Shown here in pieces: positions 26,345-33,858 of a stretch of DNA of 64,000 bases; positions within the stretch are counted from its first letter, which is position 1; every line of letters starts with the position of its first letter. Origin of the DNA: Bradyrhizobium sp. ORS 278. GTDB taxonomy: Bacteria; Pseudomonadota; Alphaproteobacteria; Rhizobiales; Xanthobacteraceae. A program made the position numbers and the translations under genes. The notes below the pieces were generated by a model. It saw nothing but the letters and a program-made list of their open reading frames with translations, was not told where the DNA came from and made no database searches. Location: assembly GCF_000026145.1 (NCBI RefSeq), contig NC_009445.1:2604001-2668000 (forward strand), read 5' to 3'.

Positions 26345-27619
26345 TCAAAGATTGCTCTCCGAAATCGCCGCATACACCATCGAGCGCAACTCGCGCCGGA
26401 TCGGGTAGGCGCTGGACGGCAGCACCTGGGTCATGAAGATCGTGATCAGCTCCTCCGCGGGATCGATCCAGAAGGCCGTCGATGCCGCGCCGCCCCAGGC
26501 ATATTCGCCCGGGCTGCCGGCGATCAGCGTCTTGGCCGGATCCATCGTCACCGAGAAGCCCAGGCCGAAGCCGATGCCGTTATAGGCCGCTTCCGCGAAC
26601 ATCGAGCGCGACAGCGCCGGCAGGTCGACGCCGCCCGGCAGATGGTTCGAGGTCATCAGCTTCAGGGTCTTCGGCCCGAGCAGCCGGACGCCGCCGAGCT
26701 CGCCGCCATTGATCAGCGCGCGGCATAAGGTGAGATAGTCCGCCGTGGTCGCGCACAGGCCGCCGCCGCCGGAGATGAAGTCGGGCGGACTGAGGAAGGT
26801 GCTGGTGGCCGGATCATCCTGCAGCGTCAGGCCGCCCTTGCGATCCGCCGCGTGGAACGACATCATGCCGGCCGGATCGGCCGAATAGCACGCCGCCAGC
26901 CGGTGCGCCTTGGATGCGGGGACGTGGAAGTCCGTGTCGGCCATGCCCAGCGGATCAAAGATGCGTTCTTTCAGAAACTGCTCGAACGGCTTGTCGGCGA
27001 TCTTGCCGACGAGATAGCCGACCACGTCGGTCGAGACCGAGTAGTTCCAGGCCTCGCCCGGCGAGAACTCCAGCGGAATCTTCGCGAGGTCGTCGATCAT
27101 CGACTGCAGCGTGCCGGCCTTCTCGACCGCGCCGATCTTGGCGTCGCGATAGGCGGCATCGACGTTCGAGCGCTGCTGAAAGCCGTAGGTCAGACCCGAG
27201 GTGTGGCGCAGCAGGTCGACGATCAGCATCGGCCGCGCCGGCGGCCGGCTGATGAAGGCCGGCGCGGTGCCCGCGACGAACACGCCGAGGTTCTTCCACT
27301 CCGGGATGTACTTTGCGACCGGCTCGTCGAGCGCAACCTTGCCTTCCTCCACCAGCATCATGAACGCGACAGAGGTGATCGGCTTGGTCATCGAGTAGAT
27401 GCGGTAGATCGTCTGGTCGGTGACCGGGACCTTGCGCTCGACATCGGCATAGCCGAGCGAGCTCTGATGCACGATCTTGCCGCGGCGATAGACCATCAGC
27501 TGGGTGCCGGGAAAACGGCCGGCATCGACGTAGCGTTGCTGCAAATGCGCATCGATCCGATCGAGCGCGGCTTTCGACATGCCGACGGTGTCGGGCGAGG
27601 CAGGGGTCGGGGCGAGCAT
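26345..27619 (-). CDS. Serine hydrolase of the class C beta-lactamase/esterase family
   Basis: A 424-residue protein of the AmpC/EstB-like fold. The catalytic S-x-x-K is Ser76-Met-Thr-Lys79 in YRIYSMTKPITSVAFM, and the tyrosine motif is WNYSVSTDVVGYLVG. No signal peptide is seen, which argues for a cytoplasmic esterase or amidase rather than a true beta-lactamase. The start at MLAPTPASPD has a GGAG site; an ATG 21 codons upstream is possible. It is divergent from the dioxygenase gene with 149 bases between the starts. Confidence 0.87.
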   Translation of the reverse strand: MLAPTPASPDTVGMSKAALDRIDAHLQQRYVDAGRFPGTQLMVYRRGKIVHQSSLGYADVERKVPVTDQTIYRIYSMTKPITSVAFMMLVEEGKVALDEPVAKYIPEWKNLGVFVAGTAPAFISRPPARPMLIVDLLRHTSGLTYGFQQRSNVDAAYRDAKIGAVEKAGTLQSMIDDLAKIPLEFSPGEAWNYSVSTDVVGYLVGKIADKPFEQFLKERIFDPLGMADTDFHVPASKAHRLAACYSADPAGMMSFHAADRKGGLTLQDDPATSTFLSPPDFISGGGGLCATTADYLTLCRALINGGELGGVRLLGPKTLKLMTSNHLPGGVDLPALSRSMFAEAAYNGIGFGLGFSVTMDPAKTLIAGSPGEYAWGGAASTAFWIDPAEELITIFMTQVLPSSAYPIRRELRSMVYAAISESNL

Positions 27620-27768
27620 CCGGACGTCTCCGCTGTGGTCTGGTTTTTCGAGGGCGCGCGCCTGGATCATGCGCACGGCCATTTGTGCGGGTGATAGCCG
27701 AAAAACGCCCCACTTCCAATGGCAGGCCAGGAATGCGTCGTGTAGCCTTCAGCCCGGGAGGATCGGCC

Positions 27769-28686
27769 ATGACACAATTCAACGAAGCCGAACTGACGGA
27801 CACCGTCGTCGCCAGCTTCGACGCCACGCCGGACGCGCGCGCAAAGGTCCTGCTGCAGGAACTCGTCAAATCGCTGCACGACTATGTGCGCCGGACGAAT
27901 CTGACATTCGACGAATGGACGGCTGCGATCGATTTCCTGACCCGCACCGGCCAGACCTGCACCGCGAGCCGGCAGGAGTTCATCCTGTTGTCGGACGTGC
28001 TCGGCGTCTCCATGCTGGTGGACGCCATCAACCACCGCGACAGGGCAGGGGCGACCGAGACCACGGTGCTCGGCCCGTTCTATGTCGGCGAGCACAAGGT
28101 GACCGCCCACGGCACCGATATCTCGGCGGACCTCAAGGGGGAAAAGATGTTCGTGCAGGCGCGGGTGACGGACCTCGCGGGCGCGCCGCTGGCGGGTGCC
28201 GCAGTCGACGTCTGGCATGCGGATGACGAGGGCCTCTATGATTCACAGAAATCCGATTATGCCTCGGACGGTCCCTCGTCGCGGGCGCGCTTCATCGCCG
28301 ATGCCGACGGACGCTTCTTCTTCCGCACCATCCTGCCTTGCAGCTATCCGATTCCGACTGACGGCCCGGTGGGGCAGATGATTCTGAGCACCAAGCGGCA
28401 TCCGATGCGCCCGGCGCATGTGCATTTCCTGGTCGACGCCGAAGGCCACGAGCCGCTGATCACGCATGTGTTCATCGGCGGCGACGCCCATCTCGACAGC
28501 GACGTGGTGTTCGGCGTGAAGGATGAGTTGATCGCCGAGGTCGCGCAGCGCACCGATCCGGTAATGCCGGACGGCAAGCTCGCAGCAGGGCCCTGGCACC
28601 TGATGACCTATGAATTCCGCATGAAGCCGGGCGCGGGCGTCGCACCCAAGCCGATGCTCGCCAAGCCGGCCGGGGCAGCGGAGTAG
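27769..28686 (+). CDS. Intradiol ring-cleavage dioxygenase (catechol/hydroxyquinol 1,2-type)
   Basis: A 305-residue non-haem Fe(III) dioxygenase. An N-terminal helical dimerisation domain (about 1-100) precedes the catalytic beta-sandwich. The four expected iron ligands are visible: Tyr157 (DEGLYDSQ), Tyr193 (PCSYPIPTDGPVG), His217 and His219 (RPAHVHFLVDAEGHEPLITH). Length fits hydroxyquinol or catechol 1,2-dioxygenase; the substrate cannot be fixed. The ATG is behind a strong GGGAGG. It is not in a visible aromatic-degradation operon. Confidence 0.9.
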   Translation: MTQFNEAELTDTVVASFDATPDARAKVLLQELVKSLHDYVRRTNLTFDEWTAAIDFLTRTGQTCTASRQEFILLSDVLGVSMLVDAINHRDRAGATETTVLGPFYVGEHKVTAHGTDISADLKGEKMFVQARVTDLAGAPLAGAAVDVWHADDEGLYDSQKSDYASDGPSSRARFIADADGRFFFRTILPCSYPIPTDGPVGQMILSTKRHPMRPAHVHFLVDAEGHEPLITHVFIGGDAHLDSDVVFGVKDELIAEVAQRTDPVMPDGKLAAGPWHLMTYEFRMKPGAGVAPKPMLAKPAGAAE

Positions 28687-28708
28687 GCCCGTTTAACGCG
28701 CCCACTTC

Positions 28709-28742
28709 TTGTGCAACGCACAGGAAGTGGGCGAATCGCAAA
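28709..28742. terminator. Hairpin after the dioxygenase gene, possible terminator
   Basis: GCCCACTTC..TGTGC and GCACA..GAAGTGGGC form an imperfect stem of about 14 bp around a short AAC loop, 23 bases after the stop. There is no T tract, so termination is only possible. Confidence 0.45.
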
Positions 28743-28827
28743 TTTTGCGTGCGGCCGTGGGCCTGCGAAGCTCACGGTCGAATTTCCTAGTCGTTTGATT
28801 ATTCAATACTTCCTCTCGTTCCAAGGC

Positions 28828-28845
28828 TTGGCACGAAGCTTGAAT
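28828..28845 (+). promoter_or_regulatory. Sigma-54-like -24/-12 promoter for nrtABC
   Basis: TTGGCACGAAGCTTGAAT matches TGGCAC-N5-TTGCA with one mismatch (TTGAA). The GG of the -24 box and the G of the -12 box are present with correct spacing. An NtrC-dependent promoter would suit nitrate assimilation. Confidence 0.55.
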
Positions 28846-29008
28846 AACGAGCTTCGACGCCATCGATGCCGTCTGCGCAAGCCCCCATCCGTCATCTGAC
28901 GCTGCCCCTCCGAGGCACCTCCTCGGAACGCGCCCCTGTGCGCGACCGCGCGGTGCCTGGACGGGCCTCAATCCACCGAGCGCTTTTCAGACAAGGACGA
29001 CTGCACTC

Positions 29009-30325
29009 ATGACGAAGACCGCCCATCCTGCCCGCCGCAACGGCCTCAGCCGCCGTCAGCTCCTGAAGGCCGGAGCCGGCACCGCAGCGCTGCTCGCGGC
29101 CGCCAAGCTGAACCTGCCGGGCGGTGCCTTCGCGCAAGGCGCGGGCCCGGAAGTCACCGCGGCCAAGCTGGGCTTCATCGCGCTGAGCGATGCCGGCCCG
29201 CTGTTTGTTGCCAAGGACAAGGGCATCTTCGCCAAATACGGCATGCCGGATGTCGACGTGCAGAAGCAGGCGTCGTGGGGCACGACGCGCGACAATCTCG
29301 TGCTCGGCTCCGAAGGAAACGGCATCGACGGCGCGCACATCCTCACGCCGATGCCCTACCTGATCTCCGCGGGCAAGGTGACGCAGAACAATCAGCCGAC
29401 GCCGATGTACATCCTGGCGCGGCTCAACCTCGATGCGCAGTGCATCTCGGTCGCCAAGGAATATGCCGACCTCAAGCTCGGCCTCGACACCGCGCCGTTC
29501 AAGGCGGCGCTGGAGAAGAAGAAGGCCTCAGGCAAGTCGGTGAAGGCGGCGATGACCTTCCCCGGCGGCACGCATGATCTGTGGATCCGCTACTGGCTCG
29601 CCGCCGGCGGCATCGATCCCGACAAGGACATCGAGACCATCGTGGTGCCGCCGCCGCAGATGGTGGCCAACATGAAGGTCGGCACCATGGACTGCTTCTG
29701 CGTCGGCGAGCCCTGGAATGCGCAGCTCGTCAACCAGGGCATCGGCTACACCGCGGTGACCACCGGCGAGATCTGGAACAAGCATCCTGAAAAATCCTTC
29801 GCGATGCGCTCAGCCTTCGTCGACAAATATCCGAAAGCTGCGAAGGCGCTGACCATGGCGGTCATGGAGGCGCAGCAGTGGTGCGACAAGATGGAGAACA
29901 AGCAGGAGCTTGCGACCATCATGGCGAAGCGGCAGTGGATGAACTGCCCGGTCGACGACGTCGCCGGACGCACTGCCGGCAAGTTCGACTACGGCACCGG
30001 CAAGGTGATCGAGAACTCGCCGCATATCATGAAGTACTGGCGCGACTTCGCCTCCTATCCGTTCCAGAGCCACGACCTCTGGTTCATCACCGAGGACATC
30101 CGCTGGGGCAAATACGAGGCCGGCTTCGACGCCAAATCGCTGATCGCCAAGGTCAACCGCGAGGACATCTGGCGCGAGGCGGCCAAGGAGCTGAACGTTC
30201 CCGCCGCGGAAATCCCGACCTCCACGTCGCGCGGCAAGGAGACGTTCTTCGACGGCAAGGTGTTCGATCCCGAAGATCCCGCCGCCTATCTGAAGTCGCT
30301 GTCGATCAAGCGCATCGACGCCTGA
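29009..30325 (+). CDS. nrtA: NrtA-type ABC transporter substrate-binding protein
   Basis: A 438-residue exported protein. The N-terminus has a Tat-type signal (SRRQLLKAGAGTAALLAA, cleavage near AFAQG). The mature part is of the NrtA/SsuA family (AKLGFIALSDAGPLFVAKDK, FPGGTHDLWIRYWLAAGGID, and the Cys-rich MDCFCVGEPWNAQLVNQG), which captures nitrate or nitrite in the periplasm. The C-terminal FVDKYPKAAKALTMAVMEAQ region is typical. It is the first gene of nrtA-nrtB-nrtC, preceded by a sigma-54-like promoter, and leads into a nitrate reductase cluster, which makes nitrate the likely substrate. Confidence 0.93.
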   Translation: MTKTAHPARRNGLSRRQLLKAGAGTAALLAAAKLNLPGGAFAQGAGPEVTAAKLGFIALSDAGPLFVAKDKGIFAKYGMPDVDVQKQASWGTTRDNLVLGSEGNGIDGAHILTPMPYLISAGKVTQNNQPTPMYILARLNLDAQCISVAKEYADLKLGLDTAPFKAALEKKKASGKSVKAAMTFPGGTHDLWIRYWLAAGGIDPDKDIETIVVPPPQMVANMKVGTMDCFCVGEPWNAQLVNQGIGYTAVTTGEIWNKHPEKSFAMRSAFVDKYPKAAKALTMAVMEAQQWCDKMENKQELATIMAKRQWMNCPVDDVAGRTAGKFDYGTGKVIENSPHIMKYWRDFASYPFQSHDLWFITEDIRWGKYEAGFDAKSLIAKVNREDIWREAAKELNVPAAEIPTSTSRGKETFFDGKVFDPEDPAAYLKSLSIKRIDA

Positions 30326-30391
30326 TCAGGACCTCACGCCGCGCGCTCATCGAGCGCGCGGCTCCTCTCATTGCACGGAGAAAGGTTTCCG

Positions 30392-31300
30392 ATGTCCATG
30401 CCAGCATTGACCAATGACAGTATGCCCAAGGTGGTCCCCACTGCGTCAGCATCCACCACGGCGTCCGTCGTGACGATGACGCCGAAGCAGCCGCCGAAGG
30501 CCCAGCGCTATGTGAAGATGGCCCGCGAAGCCGCGGTGCGCATCGTGCCGCCGCTGATCGTGCTGGCGCTGTTCCTGATCGTCTGGGAGCTTTTATGCCG
30601 CCGCGCCGGCTCGGCGCTGCCGCCGCCATCGCGCGTGTTCGCCGATACCCGCGAGCTGATCTTCGATCCGTTCTTCGATCATGGCGGCATCGACAAGGGT
30701 CTGTTCTGGCATCTCGAGGCGAGCCTCCGCCGCGTCGCCATCGGCTATGCGATCGCCGCGGTCGTCGGCGTCGCGCTGGGCACCTTGATCGGCCAGTCGG
30801 TCTGGGCGATGCGCGGGCTCGATCCGATCTTCCAGGTGCTTCGCACGATCCCGCCGCTCGCCTGGCTGCCGCTATCGCTGGCCGCGTTCCGCGACGGCCA
30901 GCCGTCGGCGATCTTCGTCATTTTCATCACCTCGGTGTGGCCGATCATCATCAACACCGCGGTCGGCATCCGCAACATTCCGCAGGACTACCGCAACGTC
31001 GCCGCGGTGGTGCAGCTCAATCCGCTGGAATTTTTCGTCAAGATCATGATCCCGGCGGCCGCGCCCTACATTTTCACGGGCCTGCGCATCGGCATCGGCC
31101 TGTCCTGGCTCGCCATCGTCGCCGCGGAAATGCTGATCGGCGGCGTCGGAATCGGCTTCTTCATCTGGGACGCGTGGAATTCCTCGCACATCAGCGAGAT
31201 CATCCTGGCGCTGTTCTATGTCGGCATCATCGGCTTCGTGCTCGACCGCCTGATCGCGGTGGTCGGCAAGATCGTCACCCGCGGCACCGCGACGAACTGA
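30392..31300 (+). CDS. nrtB: NrtB-type nitrate ABC transporter permease
   Basis: A 302-residue inner-membrane permease of the BPD_transp_1 family with about six helices after a Thr/Pro-rich cytoplasmic N-terminus. Visible features are IVPPLIVLALFLIVWELLCR, the long TIPPLAWLPLSLAAFRDGQP segment and the EAA-like loop (MLIGGVGIGFFIWDAWNSSH). The ATG at 30392 follows GGAGAAAGG. It is 66 bases after nrtA and 13 bases before nrtC, so it is part of one operon. Confidence 0.93.
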   Translation: MSMPALTNDSMPKVVPTASASTTASVVTMTPKQPPKAQRYVKMAREAAVRIVPPLIVLALFLIVWELLCRRAGSALPPPSRVFADTRELIFDPFFDHGGIDKGLFWHLEASLRRVAIGYAIAAVVGVALGTLIGQSVWAMRGLDPIFQVLRTIPPLAWLPLSLAAFRDGQPSAIFVIFITSVWPIIINTAVGIRNIPQDYRNVAAVVQLNPLEFFVKIMIPAAAPYIFTGLRIGIGLSWLAIVAAEMLIGGVGIGFFIWDAWNSSHISEIILALFYVGIIGFVLDRLIAVVGKIVTRGTATN

Positions 31301-31313
31301 GAGGGACGGCATC

Positions 31314-32105
31314 ATGGCCTATCTGAAGCTCGACCACGTCGACAAGACTTTCACCCGCGGCACTGCGACCACCGAAGTGCTCAAGGACATCAACCTGACG
31401 ATCGAGAAGGGCGAGTACGTTTCGATCATCGGCCATTCCGGCTGCGGCAAGTCGACGATGCTCAACATCGTCGCCGGCCTCACCACCGCCACCACCGGCG
31501 GCGTGCTGCTCGAGGAGCGCGAGGTCAATTCGCCCGGTCCGGATCGCGCCGTCGTGTTCCAGAACCACAGCCTGCTGCCCTGGCTCACGGTCTATGAGAA
31601 CGTGCGGCTCGGTGTCGACAAGGTTTTCGCCAGGACCAAGACGAAGGCGGAGCGCGACGCCTGGACCCTGCACAACCTCAACCTCGTGCAGATGGCGCAT
31701 GCCAAGGACAAGCGTCCGAACGAGATCTCCGGCGGCATGAAGCAGCGCGTCGGCATTGCGCGCGCGCTCGCCATGGAGCCGAAGGTGCTGCTGCTCGACG
31801 AGCCGTTCGGCGCGCTCGACGCGCTGACGCGGGCGCATCTGCAGGACTCGGTGATGGCGCTGCATCAGAAGCTCGGCAACACCATCCTGATGATCACGCA
31901 CGACGTCGACGAGGCTGTGCTGCTGTCGGACCGCATCGTGATGATGACCAACGGCCCGAGCGCGCATATCGGCGAGGTGCTGGAGGTGGCGCTGCCGCGG
32001 CCGCGCAAGCGGCTCGAGCTCGCGACCAACCCGACCTATGTCAAGTGCCGCCAGCGCGTGCTCGAATTCCTCTATGAGCGGCACCGCTTCGTGGAAGCGG
32101 CCTGA
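31314..32105 (+). CDS. nrtC: NrtC/NrtD-type nitrate ABC transporter ATPase
   Basis: A 263-residue ATP-binding subunit. It has Walker A GHSGCGKST near residues 41-49, a Q-loop (VVFQNHSLLPWLTVYENVRL), the ABC signature ISGGMKQRVGIARAL, Walker B VLLLDEPFGALD and the switch histidine in LMITHDVDEAV. It is a single-domain ATPase without the NrtA-like fusion seen in cyanobacterial NrtC, matching the rhizobial NrtABC arrangement. The hemoglobin gene starts 90 bases downstream. Confidence 0.94.
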   Translation: MAYLKLDHVDKTFTRGTATTEVLKDINLTIEKGEYVSIIGHSGCGKSTMLNIVAGLTTATTGGVLLEEREVNSPGPDRAVVFQNHSLLPWLTVYENVRLGVDKVFARTKTKAERDAWTLHNLNLVQMAHAKDKRPNEISGGMKQRVGIARALAMEPKVLLLDEPFGALDALTRAHLQDSVMALHQKLGNTILMITHDVDEAVLLSDRIVMMTNGPSAHIGEVLEVALPRPRKRLELATNPTYVKCRQRVLEFLYERHRFVEAA

Positions 32106-32195
32106 TGGTTGCATGACCGAGGCGGAGAGCGGCTTGACCGCTCTCCGCCCTGGGCGACCAATCGTTTCTCTTTTCGATCATCAAAGGATTTTCCC

Positions 32196-32621
32196 ATGAC
32201 GCCGTCTCAGATCGCCTTGGTTCAGGACAGTTTTGCCAAGGTTGCGCCGATCTCCGATCAGGCCGCGACGATCTTCTACGATCGCCTGTTCGAGGTTGCG
32301 CCGCAGGTCCGCGCAATGTTTCCCGCCGATCTCACCGAGCAGCGCAAGAAGCTGATGGCGACCCTGGCGGTCGTGGTGAACGGACTGACGGACCTGCCTG
32401 CGATCCTGCCGGCCGCCAGCGCGCTGGCCAAGCGTCATGTGGGCTACGGCGCCAAGCCGGAGCACTACCCGGTGGTCGGCGCCGCGCTGTTGTGGACGCT
32501 CGACAAAGGGCTCGCCGAAGCCTGGACGCCGGAGGTCGCCGAAGCCTGGACCGCCGCCTATGGCACGCTGTCCGGCTTCATGATCGCGGAAGCCTATGGC
32601 AAGGCCCAGGCGGCGGAGTAG
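32196..32621 (+). CDS. bjgb: Single-domain bacterial hemoglobin (Bjgb-like)
   Basis: A 141-residue globin of the flavohemoglobin/Vitreoscilla type without a reductase domain. Likely Tyr-B10 is Tyr28 (ATIFYDRLF), and the proximal haem ligand is His81 (LAKRHVGYGAKPEHYPVVG). The remaining motif (VVGAALLWTLDKGLAEAWTP) is family-typical. In Bradyrhizobium diazoefficiens a similar globin, Bjgb, is encoded in the nitrate-assimilation operon between narK and flp and helps remove nitric oxide made during nitrate assimilation. Here it sits between nrtC and the FAD reductase, and no narK is present. The ATG is preceded by AAAGGA. Confidence 0.9.
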   Translation: MTPSQIALVQDSFAKVAPISDQAATIFYDRLFEVAPQVRAMFPADLTEQRKKLMATLAVVVNGLTDLPAILPAASALAKRHVGYGAKPEHYPVVGAALLWTLDKGLAEAWTPEVAEAWTAAYGTLSGFMIAEAYGKAQAAE

Positions 32622-32626
32622 TTGCG

Positions 32627-33841
32627 TTGAGTGAGCCGCTCGTCATCGTCGGCAACGGCATGGCCGCCGCGAAGCTGGTCGAGGAACTGTCGCAGACTGC
32701 GCTCGGCCGCTACGCCATCGCCGTGATCGGCGAGGAGCCGCGGCTCGCCTATAACCGCGTGCTGCTGTCCTCGGTGCTGGCGGGCGAGGCGGCCTCGCAC
32801 GAGATCGAGCTCAAGCCGGCCGCGTGGTGGCGCGAGCGCGGCGTCACGTTGAAATATGGCGCGCGCGTCACCGGCATCGATGTCGGCCGCCGCGAGCTCC
32901 AGATCGAGAACGACGAGAACGTGATGTTCTCGCGTCTGGTGCTGGCCACCGGCTCGCTGCCGCTGCGGCTGCCGGTGCCCGGCAGCGATCTGCCGGGCGT
33001 GCACACCTTCCGTGACAGCCGTGATACCGACGTGCTGCTCAGCCTCGCTGCGAAGAAAGCGCGCGTCGTGGTCGTCGGCGGCGGATTGCTGGGGCTGGAG
33101 GCGGCCTACGGTCTGGCCCGCGCCGGCGCCAAGGTGACGCTGCTGCACCTGATGGACCGGCTGATGGAGCGCCAGCTCGATGCGCCCGCCGCCGCGCTGC
33201 TGAAAGTGCTGGTCGAGCGCAAGGGCATCGAGGTTCTGCTGCAGGCGAGCACGGCCGCGATCCATGGCAGCGCCGGAGTCGAGGGTGTCGAGCTCGCCGA
33301 TGGGCGGCGCATCGCCGCGGACGCCGTGATCTTCGCTGCCGGCATCAAGCCCAATGTGGCGCTCGCCAAGGAGGCCGGGCTTGCCGTCAATCGCGGCATC
33401 GTCATCGACGATGTCATGCAGACCTCGGCTCCGGGAATCTTCGCGCTCGGCGAATGCGCCGAGCATCGCGGCACCTGCTACGGCCTGGTCGAGCCCGCCT
33501 ACGAGCAGGCACGCGTTCTGGCGCGGCATCTTGCAGGCCGCAAGGCCGCCTATGGCGGCAGTGTCGTGTCAACGAATTTGAAAGTCTCGGGTGTTGCGGT
33601 GTTTTCGGCCGGCGACTTCATGGGCGCCGGCGGCAGCGAGGCGATCGTGCTCAACGATGCCAGGCGTGGCATCTACAAGAAGCTGGTCATCGCCGACGGA
33701 CGGCTCACCGGTGCCGTGCTGATCGGTGAGACCCAGGATGCGCTCTGGTATCGCGATCTGATCCGCAGCCGGACGCCGGTCGCGGCGATCCGGCACGAGA
33801 TGATGTTCGGCCGCGCGGCGGCGCGGCCCAATGCGGCGTGA
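32627..33841 (+). CDS. flp: FAD-dependent NAD(P)H oxidoreductase of nitrate assimilation (Flp/NasB-like)
   Basis: A 404-residue two-dinucleotide-fold reductase. FAD is bound at LVIVGNGMAAAKLVEEL (N-terminus), NAD(P)H at VVVVGGGLLGLEAAYGLARA, and the FAD-closing motif is PGIFALGECAEHRG. It resembles the N-terminal half of NirB, without sirohaem or Fe-S parts. The start is a TTG at 32627 with GGCGGAG upstream, because the first conserved residues begin immediately after it and no ATG is available before residue 11. The start is only a few bases after the hemoglobin stop. It probably reduces NasC and/or the hemoglobin, as proposed for Flp in Bradyrhizobium. Confidence 0.85.
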   Translation: MSEPLVIVGNGMAAAKLVEELSQTALGRYAIAVIGEEPRLAYNRVLLSSVLAGEAASHEIELKPAAWWRERGVTLKYGARVTGIDVGRRELQIENDENVMFSRLVLATGSLPLRLPVPGSDLPGVHTFRDSRDTDVLLSLAAKKARVVVVGGGLLGLEAAYGLARAGAKVTLLHLMDRLMERQLDAPAAALLKVLVERKGIEVLLQASTAAIHGSAGVEGVELADGRRIAADAVIFAAGIKPNVALAKEAGLAVNRGIVIDDVMQTSAPGIFALGECAEHRGTCYGLVEPAYEQARVLARHLAGRKAAYGGSVVSTNLKVSGVAVFSAGDFMGAGGSEAIVLNDARRGIYKKLVIADGRLTGAVLIGETQDALWYRDLIRSRTPVAAIRHEMMFGRAAARPNAA

Positions 33842-33858
33842 GAGAGGGAGCTCGCACG

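Larger units (their letters stand above)
28687..29008 (+). promoter_or_regulatory. Leader/regulatory region of the nrt operon
   Basis: 322 bases without a gene. It holds a GCCCACTTC/GAAGTGGGC hairpin at the left (probable end of the dioxygenase transcript), a near-consensus sigma-54 promoter at 28828-28845, and a GC-rich leader of about 150 bases with overlapping hairpins at 28910-28957. Confidence 0.6.
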
